Source: Roseiarcus sp963780825
Lineage (GTDB): Bacteria > Pseudomonadota > Alphaproteobacteria > Rhizobiales > Beijerinckiaceae
Assembly: GCA_963780825.1 (NCBI GenBank)
Contig: CAWADL010000013.1
Coordinates: forward strand, 226,882-290,881
DNA length: 64,000 nucleotides
Reading direction: 5' to 3'
Shown here: piece by piece, positions 20,739 to 28,322 of the stretch
Layout: each line of letters begins with the position of its first letter
Position numbering within the stretch: the stretch's first letter is position 1
Program-made: the position numbers and the translations under genes
Notes under the pieces: model-generated
Databases searched by the model: none
What the model saw: only the letters and a program-made list of their open reading frames with translations
What the model was told of the DNA's origin: nothing

Positions 20739-20924
20739 TTATTTGGTCAAAATCAGCTTGCCGCTCGCCGTCAAGCGCAAGCGATAGTGCTCCGATCCGT
20801 GCACGATGATCGCCTCGCGCGCGCCCGCCAGCAAATCGCGCAAGTCCAGAATTCGCTTCGTGGGCGCTTCGGGCGTTTGGTTCGGGGTCGGCTTGGTTGG
20901 CGGATCGTCTTCGGGGGTCGGCAT
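20739..20924 (-). CDS. hemP: Hemin uptake protein HemP
   Basis: 61 residues: a proline-rich N-terminus, then LDLRDLLAGAREAIIVHGSEHYRLRLT and the highly conserved ending GKLILTK that defines HemP/HmuP. In rhizobia this small protein is a co-activator of the outer-membrane heme receptor gene. It heads the hmuTUV operon and is divergent from the TonB receptor, with three Irr-type palindromes in between. Confidence 0.9.
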   Translation of the reverse strand: MPTPEDDPPTKPTPNQTPEAPTKRILDLRDLLAGAREAIIVHGSEHYRLRLTASGKLILTK

Positions 20925-20985
20925 CGCGGGAATTGAGGTCTCCGAGCGCTAGCGGCGGGTCCTCAACTTCATAAAAGCATATCGG

Positions 20986-21070
20986 CTTGGAAAGGTTCTA
21001 AAGTTGCCGACGTCCACAATTTAGAAACGTTGCAAAAGGTGAACCATTCTTGCTTTGGAACAGCTCTAAA
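20986..21070. promoter_or_regulatory. Three Irr/ICE-like palindromes between hemP and the heme receptor
   Basis: The divergent promoter region holds TTGGAAAGGTTCTAA (about 20987-21001), TTTAGAAACGTTGCAAA (about 21020-21036) and TTTGGAACAGCTCTAAA (21054-21070). Each fits a TTTrGAA-N3-TTCyAAA dyad, the iron control element bound by the iron/heme regulator Irr in Rhizobiales. The consensus is from memory. Confidence 0.55.
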
Positions 21071-21227
21071 CTCGCCTGAATAGCTCCATTATCCGCGCTG
21101 TTTTGTTGTTCAAGCCGTGAAATCGCCCTAAGGTCGCCGTTATCCGCATCGTCGCGGCGAAGAGCCAGCCAAGTCGCGTTCCGCGCTAGCCAGCCAACCC
21201 ATCCAGAGGCTGAGGGCTCTTCAGGAA

Positions 21228-23413
21228 ATGCGAAGATCGTATGTGTTGGCCGCGCGTTCCGCGGCGTGCGCGACTGCGCTCACCGTCATCCTGGCCGCCG
21301 AAATGGCGGCGGCGCAGTCGGCAACGCCAGCGGGCGATAAACCCGCGTCCGCAGCGCCGACCTCGACGTCGAGCGGCGATACCGTCAACCTCGATACGAT
21401 CACAGTCACGCCAACCAAGACCGAGGAATCCGTCGTCGACACGATGGCCGGCGTCAGCGTTATCAAGCGCAGCCAGATCGATCAGAATATGCCATCGTCG
21501 GTCTCGGAGATGCTGCAGAACGTGCCGGGCGTCGCCTCCCAGGTGACGCCCAACGATCCCGGCCAATCCATCAACATCCGCGGCATGCAGGATTTCGGCC
21601 GCGTCAACGTTTTGGTCGACGGCGCCCGGCAGGATTATCAGATCTCAGGGCATAACGCGAACGGCTCGTTCTATCTCGATCCCGAGTTCATAGGACAAAC
21701 CGACATCGTGCGCGGCCCGGTGTCGAACATCTACGGCTCCGGCGCGATCGGCGGCGTGGTGTCGTTCCGCACCCGCGACGTCGACGACCTCTTAAAGCCC
21801 GGCGAAACCTTCGGCGGCGAGGAGCACGTCGTTGTCCAAAGCAACGGCCCGGGCGTCGTGACCTCCACCTCCGCCGGCGCCAGATTGGGAACCACCGCGG
21901 ACGTGTTTGGGCAACTCACCTATCGCGACGCGTCCTCCTACAAGGACGGCTACGGCCAGACAATCCAGGATACCGGCAGTCAGTTGCTCGGCGGATTGTT
22001 CAAGGCGAACGTGCGTCCAACCGACAGCCAGCAGATCTCGCTCAGCGCACTGACCCAGAATTTCAAGTTCAGCAACGACGGCACCAGCAACCAGGGCGCG
22101 CGGTTCAACGACGATGTGACGACCAGCACCTACACTCTCGGCTACACGTTCAAGCCGTCGGAGATCCCGCTGATCGATTTCGGCGCGAAGGTTTACTACT
22201 CGACCACCGAAAACAAACAGACCTTCGTCGCGCCGGACCCGGACGGCGTTTATGGCGCGCTCGGCGTCATGCCCGGCGATCCGCTCTCCGACAAGCTCGA
22301 CACCTATGGTTTCGACATCCACAACACCTCGCGGTTCGCGACCGGCGTCGTCAATCATGCGCTGACGGTCGGCGGCGACGGCGTGCTCGACCGCGTCAAA
22401 ACATTCGATGACGCGGGTGGCTATATTTCGGTGTTGACGCCTTCGGGCCAGCGGACGCTGACGGGCGCCTTCATTCAGGACGAGCTGAGCTACGGCGGAT
22501 GGCTGCGCGTGCTGGGCGCCCTGCGCTATGACAATTACAGCCTCACCGGCGGCTCCGTGAACGACGCGGGCTCGCATATCTCGCCGAAACTGACCATCGG
22601 CGTCACGCCGATCCCCGGCATCGAACTCTATGGCACCTACGCGGAAGGCTACCGCGCGCCATCGGTTACGGAGACGCTGATCGAGGGCGTCCACCCGTTC
22701 CCCGCCTTCACGTTCCTGCCCAATCCCGAACCTCGTCGCCGGAAATCGCGCATAACTTCGAAGCCGGCGTGAACTTCAAATACAACAATGTCTGGCAGCA
22801 GGGCGACACCTTCCGAGCCAAGGTCACCGGCTTCACCAATCGCGTCGACAACTACATCGATCTGGAGCAGGTCGGATCGCCGATCCTGACCTCCTTCGTG
22901 CCCGGCTTTCCGAATTCGGCCTGTCCGACGGCGCCGCCCGGGCTCTGTATTCCGTTTCAACCCTTCCAGTACATCAACATCGACAAGGCGCAGATCGAGG
23001 GCATCGAGGCCGAGGGCGCGTATGACTGGGGCGGCGGCGTGATCTCGTTCGCGGGCTCGGCGATCAACGGCAAGAATCTGGTCGACGGCCTGTCGTTGAT
23101 CACGATCGCCCCGTATCGAGCGTCCACCACCATCGCCTTCCGCTTCCTGAGCGATAAATCGCTGACGGTCGGCGCGCGATTTACCGAGGTGGCGGCGAGC
23201 GCCTCCAACATTCCGACCTCGGCGACGTTGCCGCCGAGCGGCAGCTATGGGCTGGTCGACCTGTTCGGATCCTACGCCTATAACGACCACGTGAGCGGCG
23301 ATCTTTCGGTCACCAATCTCTTCAACAAGCAGTATACCCAGTTTCTGCAGAGCGAGCCCAATCCCGGGCTCACGGTGAAAGCGGGCCTGACGATCCGGCT
23401 AGCTGGCAAATAA
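21228..23413 (+). CDS. TonB-dependent heme/hemoglobin receptor (frameshifted)
   Basis: Outer-membrane receptor of the heme/hemoglobin family (HmuR/BhuR-like), about 728 residues. Visible parts are a signal peptide (to MAAAQ), a TonB-box-like segment (DTITVTPTK), the plug domain (NVPGVASQVTPNDPGQSINIRGM, GRVNVLVDGARQDYQ, GPVSNIYGSGAIGGVV), and a 22-stranded barrel ending NLFNKQYTQF...LTIRLAGK. Barrel motif FNKQYTQF and the EGYRAPSVTETL segment fit this family. A single-base indel near 22735 (LPNPEP then SPEIAHNFEAGVN) splits the frame. Divergent from hemP-hmuTUV and followed by heme-handling genes. Confidence 0.9.
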
Positions 23414-23422
23414 CGGCGGCGC

Positions 23423-23518
23423 TGTAGCCGCGGTCGTTGACCGCGGAGGGTGGTGAGATCGTATTTCGCCTGGGAAGCGCCGATCACGGAGGAACCGCGG
23501 TCAGTGACCGCGGCTACA
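23423..23518. repeat. Family-A palindromic repeat, intact copy 3
   Basis: Left end TGTAGCCGCGGTCGTTGACC, right end GGTCAGTGACCGCGGCTACA. Its right end is followed immediately by AGGAGCAAACC and the ATG of the monooxygenase gene, so the repeat abuts the Shine-Dalgarno sequence. Confidence 0.88.
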
Positions 23519-23529
23519 AGGAGCAAACC

Positions 23530-23865
23530 ATGTATATCGCCATGAACCGGTTCCGCGTCACCAAGGGCCAAGAGGCGGCCTTCGAGGAGCGATGGCGCAC
23601 GCGCGAATCCTATCTCGATCAGCTTCCGGGCTTCGAGGAGTTTCATCTGCTGCGCGGGCCTGAGCGCGAAGACCACACGCTCTACGCGTCGCACACAGTT
23701 TGGAAGGACAAGGACGCGTTCACGGCGTGGACGCAATCCGAGCAGTTTCGCGCCGCGCATCGCAGCGCCGGCGAGACCAAGCCGCTGCATCTCGGCCATC
23801 CCGAATTCGAGGGTTTTGAGGCCGTGCAAACATTGACCGCATCGCGCGCTGACAATGCCGCTTGA
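23530..23865 (+). CDS. Antibiotic-biosynthesis-monooxygenase (ABM) family protein, probable heme-degrading oxygenase
   Basis: 111-residue single-domain dimeric alpha-beta barrel: MYIAMNRFRVTKGQEAAFEERW, GFEEFHLLRGP, HTVWKDKDAFTAWTQSEQFRAAH. ABM proteins next to rhizobial heme uptake genes (HmuQ/HmuD type) cleave heme to release iron. The gene lies after the receptor and overlaps the TTG of hutX by four bases, which supports that role. AAGGAG next to the repeat end gives a clear ribosome binding site; an upstream ATG at 23437 lies in the repeat and was rejected. Confidence 0.8.
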   Translation: MYIAMNRFRVTKGQEAAFEERWRTRESYLDQLPGFEEFHLLRGPEREDHTLYASHTVWKDKDAFTAWTQSEQFRAAHRSAGETKPLHLGHPEFEGFEAVQTLTASRADNAA

Positions 23866-24386
23866 CGAGCGCGTCTCGGCCAAAGCGGCGCATCCTCGCC
23901 GAGCTCGAGGCCAAACCGGATGGCGTGCTCGACGATGTCGCGCGCCGCCACGGCGTGGCGCTGCGCGACGTGTTCGATCTGCTGCCGGAAGGCGCCGCCA
24001 AGGCCGTCGAGGCGGGGCGCTTCATCGACATATGGCGCGATATGACGGAATGGGGGCCGGTCACGTTCATCGTCCACACAGAGGACGGCGTGTTTGAAAC
24101 CAAGGCCCCGCTGCCGCCCGGCGGCGAAGGCCGCGGCTATTTCAACATCCACGGCGACAGTCCGCTCGGCGGCCATATCCGGATGGATCGCTGCGCCGCG
24201 ATCTATTTTATCGACCGGCCGTTCTTTGGGCGCCGCTCGTGTTCGCTGCAGTTTATCAATCAAGACGGCGGCGCGATGTTCAAGGTGTTTGTCGGGCGCG
24301 ATGCGAACCGAGAGCTGTTGGTTGATCAGGTTGCGCGGTTTGAGAAACTGCGAGCGGTTGAGAGCGGTAACTTTGTTGCTAAGTAA
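23862..24386 (+). CDS. hutX: HutX/ChuX-like intracellular heme carrier
   Basis: 174-residue cytosolic heme-utilisation protein. The N-terminal helical part (ILAELEAKPDGVLDDVARRHGVALRDVFDLLP) and the following beta domain (WGPVTFIVHTEDGVFE, GGHIRMDRCAAIYFIDRPFFGRRSCSLQFIN, GGAMFKVFVGRD) match HutX/HuvX. These proteins bind incoming heme and hand it to degrading enzymes. A TTG start overlaps the monooxygenase stop, giving a coupled pair. Confidence 0.85.
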   Translation: MTSASRPKRRILAELEAKPDGVLDDVARRHGVALRDVFDLLPEGAAKAVEAGRFIDIWRDMTEWGPVTFIVHTEDGVFETKAPLPPGGEGRGYFNIHGDSPLGGHIRMDRCAAIYFIDRPFFGRRSCSLQFINQDGGAMFKVFVGRDANRELLVDQVARFEKLRAVESGNFVAK

Positions 24387-24409
24387 CTCGGGCAGCTTCG
24401 CAGACGCTT

Positions 24410-24892
24410 TGTAGCTGCGGTCGTTGACCGCGGTGACGCCGAGATCGAAGGCTTGCCGGAAACGGACGCTCACACGTCGAACGCGGTCAACGACCTAAAG
24501 CATGCACACATCTGGCTGACGCGGGTGAAACAGAACGGCTGCGGACTCCCTCTCCCCGCGTGTCGCACGACGCAGCGCGCCGCATCAACCAAGCAGCGGG
24601 GAGAGGGTTGGGGTGAGGGGCGAGCCGCTTGGACGCACGTTTCCAACCACAGCGCACTGCGTGAAGCTAGAAGGACTGAGGCAAACGCTCGCTTATTTTG
24701 TGCAAGCAAATTTGGCCGGGCGTAAAAGCGCACGTCCAAGCGGCTCGCCCCTCACCCAAACCTCTCCCCGCTGCTTACCTGATGCGGAGCGCTACGTCGT
24801 GGGGACGCGGGGAGAGGGGTCCCCAGCCGTTGTGCTACGCAGTGCGCCGCCAGATGTGTGCATCCCCTAGGTCAACGACCGCGGCTACATCA
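24410..24892. repeat. Family-A palindromic repeat, copy 4, interrupted by a second MITE
   Basis: The left portion starts TGTAGCTGCGGTCGTTGACC (24410) and runs to GGTCAACGACC at 24485-24495. The right end is GGTCAACGACCGCGGCTACA near 24870-24889. Deleting 24496-24880 reconstructs a normal family-A right arm. Confidence 0.85.
24485..24880. mobile_element. Non-coding 374-bp inverted-repeat element with 11-bp flanking duplication
   Basis: Direct repeats GGTCAACGACC at 24485-24495 and 24870-24880 flank 24496-24869. The element is nearly a full inverted repeat: arms of about 135 bp (24501-24636 and 24731-24865) share GATGCACACATCTGG-type ends, CTCTCCCCGCG and GGTGAGGGGCGAGCCGC blocks. About 94 bases lie in the loop. 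There is no transposase, so it must have moved in trans. Confidence 0.82.
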
Positions 24893-24929
24893 AGCGCCTG
24901 CCTGGTTTGCCCCGATTAACTGCGTAAGC

Positions 24930-26276
24930 TTAAGCGATCGCCGGCCTGAGCGTCTCGAGCACCGCGGTCAACCGGTTTTTAACGTCCGGATCTTGTGTCA
25001 CGAGCACCGTCGCCTCAAGATCGCTCATCGTGGTCGCTAGCTTCCAGCGCGCAGCGCCTTCGGCAAGAACCTCGATCGCCAGCTCCTCGGCTTTGTCGGC
25101 GTCGCCAGCGTCGAAGGCGGCGCCGAGCAGCGTTGGCCGCAGCCATTCGTCCGCCTCTTTTCAATTCTTGGCTCTCAAGCAGGCCGCGACCACGATCTGC
25201 GATACGGCCAGCGCGCGCTCCCGGTCGCCTTTGCGGTTTCTCTGCAAATACAGACGCGGAAGATTGCAGGAACAGTAGTATTGGTTGAGGTCGATCTCCA
25301 TTCCGCGCTCGTAGGCGTCGATGCTCTTGTTGAGATTGATCAGTCGCTCCGCCGGCGTCGTGGCTTTCCCAGCGAGGCGCTTGTAGCGGCCGCCGAGCAG
25401 CCCGAGCCGTTCGGGAGTCGGCCCCGAGAGGTCCATGAGCTCCTCGATTTTTGCGATGGCGTCGATCGGCTTGCCCGCGTTGGCGAGGGCGAACGCGTTC
25501 GTGTCGCGGACTTCCTCCAGACCTGCAACGGCCGCCGGCAGGCGCCCGACGAAGTCCGTGAGCCATGCCCAGTCGTCCGCGGTGTCTGCTGAGTCCTTCA
25601 GGAGGCGAAGCGCGGCGAGGGCAATCGAAGCCGTGGTCGGCGGCTGGCAGGCCGAGTCCGCCAAAGACTTCGCCAGCGCCATGCGCTGCGCGGGTGCAAG
25701 CGCGCGGATCGCCCGGATCTTTCCCTGAAACTCCGCGGTCGCGGCCATAGTTTCCTTCATGGTTGAAGCGCTAGCGGGATCGACGTGGGACGGGTAGCCC
25801 GCGATCGATCCGAAGACCGGGGAGGCGCCGCTCGCCAACCCCGCGATCTTCGGTTCAATCGCTTTGCGGATCGCCTTCGCCGCGACTTTTCCAACGTCCT
25901 GGTCGGTCAGCGGATAGCGAATGGTGCGCAACTGAGCGGCGTCGAACAATTGCTTTGACCAATCCGCCGCCAAGAGAACGCAACCCTTCTCACGCGCGGC
26001 GTGGCGAACGCCCACCTCGTAATAGACATTGCCGTTCGGGATGGTCATTTCAGCCAAGACGAGGTCGGCGAAATAAAGCCGTTCGATCATCTGCACGACA
26101 ATCAGCGCGTCGACGTCCTGATCGGCGCGGACCGGTTCGTAGCCGAGGTCTTCGATCATCGGCGCATAGGCGTTGTCCCACAGCGCGTTGAAATCGATGT
26201 TGGCCACTCCCTTGCCGGCCTCGGCCTGGGTCGGCTTTACGCCATAAGGCATAATCATGAAGCAGATCGGTTTCAT
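24930..26276 (-). CDS. TIR-like domain plus TPR/TRAFs-binding-like protein, with in-frame TGA
   Basis: N-terminal domain (residues 1-130) has CFMIMPYGVKP, DFNALWDNAYAPMI, ADQDVDALIVVQMIERL and LVLAEMTIPNGNVYYEVGVRHA. This pattern belongs to TIR-like or deoxyribosyltransferase-like nucleotide-processing domains, with a candidate catalytic glutamate in YYEVG. The rest is helical TPR-like sequence of the TRAFs-binding (DUF4071) type. The frame is interrupted by a TGA at 25161-25163 (CLRAKN before, KEADEWLRPTLLGAAFDAG after) and then runs on to TAA at 24930-24932. It is a point change or sequencing error. The start at MKPICFMIMPYG is preferred. The SLOG-like gene is directly upstream. Confidence 0.7.
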
Positions 26277-26290
26277 CGCTGCCTCCCTCG

Positions 26291-26875
26291 TCAAGACCAA
26301 AGCTTGGTCGTGTCAATCCAGTGCGTGCGGCCGCCTTGCTTGCCGGCCACGTCCATCATGTGCTTTGCGCCGCCTGGACCGTCGCCGCCCGCGCCATTCC
26401 ACAGACAAACAACATTGACCTTGTCAGGGCCAAAGCGCAGCGCCGAGGCAAGCATCCACTCGTTGTCGCGCTCGTACGGATCCTCGCCGTCGGGCAGCGG
26501 GCCGAGTTCGCGCGGTGCGATGTGCATCGCCGCGCGCGCCTTAGCGGCGAAGAAGCGATCGCGCCATTCGGGGCCAGCGAAGTCGACCGATTTCTCCAGA
26601 AAGGTCGCTTCCTCGAAGGGCAGGAAGATTTCGAGCCGCGCGCCGCGCGCGAGTGCGGCCTCCGCAAACAACAGATCGCCGCCGCAAGCGCCGCCGCATA
26701 TCGCTAGGTCGGCGGCGCTAAGCGCCAGATCGTCCAGCGCGCTTGCGATCGCACCCGCGGCGATCGGCGCTTTGTCGGGGGGAAAGCGGGGCTTTTCGCG
26801 GCCGGGCGCATCGATCATGTGGCCGCTGAACAGGGCGATCTTTCGGGGCGGCGGGTCGGTGTCCGGCTCTGCCAT
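26291..26875 (-). CDS. SLOG-like nucleotide-sensing Rossmann-fold protein
   Basis: 194 residues resembling the SLOG superfamily. They begin with a first strand IALFSGHMID, a glycine-rich loop AICGGACGGDLLFAEAALARGARLEIFLPF, and a C-terminal region VNVVCLWNGAGGDGPGGAKHMMD...HWIDTT. SLOG domains bind or sense nucleotide-derived ligands, and in Thoeris-type systems sense a TIR product. It is immediately upstream of, and co-directional with, the TIR-like gene (15-base gap), so the two form an operon divergent from selD. The family call is by motif pattern only. Confidence 0.6.
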   Translation of the reverse strand: MAEPDTDPPPRKIALFSGHMIDAPGREKPRFPPDKAPIAAGAIASALDDLALSAADLAICGGACGGDLLFAEAALARGARLEIFLPFEEATFLEKSVDFAGPEWRDRFFAAKARAAMHIAPRELGPLPDGEDPYERDNEWMLASALRFGPDKVNVVCLWNGAGGDGPGGAKHMMDVAGKQGGRTHWIDTTKLWS

Positions 26876-27077
26876 GAGCATCCCTTCGCTGACGTCAAAT
26901 GTCTGTTGGCAATGTCGCAGCTTCCGCTCGTTGATGTTGCGTCGTCAAGACGCAGCATTGTGATGACCCTGCTTCAACGCGCACACAAACGCCACGTTGC
27001 GGCAATGGCGGCGTCATGCTTCGGTGCACGAGGCGGCCGGTAGCTCCGCGCCCATTCGATTTCCTCATGGAGCCGCA

Positions 27078-28121
27078 ATGTCCGATCCCATTCGTCTCAC
27101 CGAGTTCGCCCACGGCGGCGGTTGCGGCTGCAAGCTGGCGCCCTCCGTCCTGCAACAGCTGCTCGCCGAGCAACCGCAGACCGCAGGTTTTGCTTCGTTG
27201 CTGGTGGGAAATGAGACAGGCGACGACGCCGCGGTCTGGCGGCTCAACGATCAGCAATGCCTGATCGCGACCACCGACTTCTTCACCCCGATCGTCGACG
27301 ACGCCCGGGATTTTGGCCGCATCGCCGCCGCCAACGCGCTCTCCGACGTGTATGCGATGGGCGGGCGCCCGATCCTGGCGCTGGCGATCCTCGGCATGCC
27401 GCTCGGCAAACTGCCGGTCGAGATCGTGCGCGAAATCCTCGCGGGCGGCGCTTCGATCTGCGCCGAGGCCGGCATCCCGATTGCCGGCGGGCATTCGATC
27501 GATAGCCCGGAGCCGATCTATGGGCTGGCGGTCATCGGTCTTTGCCGGCCGGAGGAGGTGCGGCGCAACGCGGGCGCGCAGGCGGGCGACGCGCTTATCT
27601 TGACCAAGGGCATCGGCGTCGGCGTCTATTCGGCAGCTTTCAAGAAGCGCGCCCTGCCCGATCGCGCCTATGCCGAGATGATGGCCTCTACGACACTGCT
27701 TAACCGGATCGGCGGCGAGCTGGGGCGCGAGGCCGACGTGCACGCTGTGACCGATGTCACCGGGTTTGGCGTCCTGGGTCACGCGATGGAAATGGCGCGC
27801 GGCGGCGGCGTGCGGCTGGAAATCGATCATGCTCGGCTTCCCTATCTGGAGTTCGCCGAGGGGCTCGCGGAGCAGGGTTTTGCGACCGGCGCGTCGGGTC
27901 GCAACTGGGGGAGCTATGGCGAGAGCGTCGAGCTGCCGCGGGGGCTGGCGGATTGGCGGAGGGCGCTGCTGAGTGACCCGCAGACGTCAGGGGGACTGCT
28001 GGTGGCCTGTGCGCCCGAGCGCGCGGGTTCACTGTGCGCGGAGATCGTGGCGGCGGGGTATCCGCGCGCGCGGATCGTGGGGCGGGTCGTTGCGGGCGAC
28101 CCAGGCGTACGGGTAATCTAG
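27078..28121 (+). CDS. selD: Selenide, water dikinase (selenophosphate synthetase)
   Basis: 347-residue SelD makes selenophosphate from selenide and ATP, the selenium donor for Sec-tRNA. The N-terminal HGGGCGCKL contains the catalytic cysteine and lysine (this SelD uses Cys, not Sec). The PurM-like fold is seen in DDAAVWRLNDQQCLIATTDFFTP, DVYAMGGRPILAL and GVLGHAMEMARGG. The start was chosen at MSDPIRLTEFAHGGGCGCK, the standard N-terminus; an ATG 27 codons upstream gives a poor extension. It is convergent with tRNA-Sec, selB and selA. Confidence 0.95.
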   Translation: MSDPIRLTEFAHGGGCGCKLAPSVLQQLLAEQPQTAGFASLLVGNETGDDAAVWRLNDQQCLIATTDFFTPIVDDARDFGRIAAANALSDVYAMGGRPILALAILGMPLGKLPVEIVREILAGGASICAEAGIPIAGGHSIDSPEPIYGLAVIGLCRPEEVRRNAGAQAGDALILTKGIGVGVYSAAFKKRALPDRAYAEMMASTTLLNRIGGELGREADVHAVTDVTGFGVLGHAMEMARGGGVRLEIDHARLPYLEFAEGLAEQGFATGASGRNWGSYGESVELPRGLADWRRALLSDPQTSGGLLVACAPERAGSLCAEIVAAGYPRARIVGRVVAGDPGVRVI

Positions 28122-28140
28122 AGCATGCTTCCCCATGGTT

Positions 28141-28280
28141 GAATCGTCACGACGAGCGAAGTGAGGATCATGCGCCTTGCGGAGCGTCGGCCTCCAGGCC
28201 GACGTCAGGGTTGATACGCAAGCCGGCCAAGTGAGAGCCCAAAAGGTCGGCGTGGACGCCGACCCTCCGCGAGGACGGCT
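28141..28280. repeat. Family-B palindromic repeat, long copy 1
   Basis: Contains GGAGCGTCGGCCTCCAGGCC and AAGGTCGGCGTGGACGCCGA dyads between selD and tRNA-Sec. Its left flank (GACGAGCGAAGTGAGGATCA) recurs, reverse-complemented, in the copy at 35560-35700. It could act as a bidirectional terminator for the convergent genes. Confidence 0.8.
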
Positions 28281-28322
28281 CTATCCACTCAGCCTCGCTT
28301 TTCTCGCAATGCCGGCGCCACC

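Noticed and set aside
24545..24870. Possible coding sequence in the 24.5-24.9 kb inverted repeat
   Set aside because: Short open frames on both strands mirror each other because the DNA is an inverted repeat; none has a motif.
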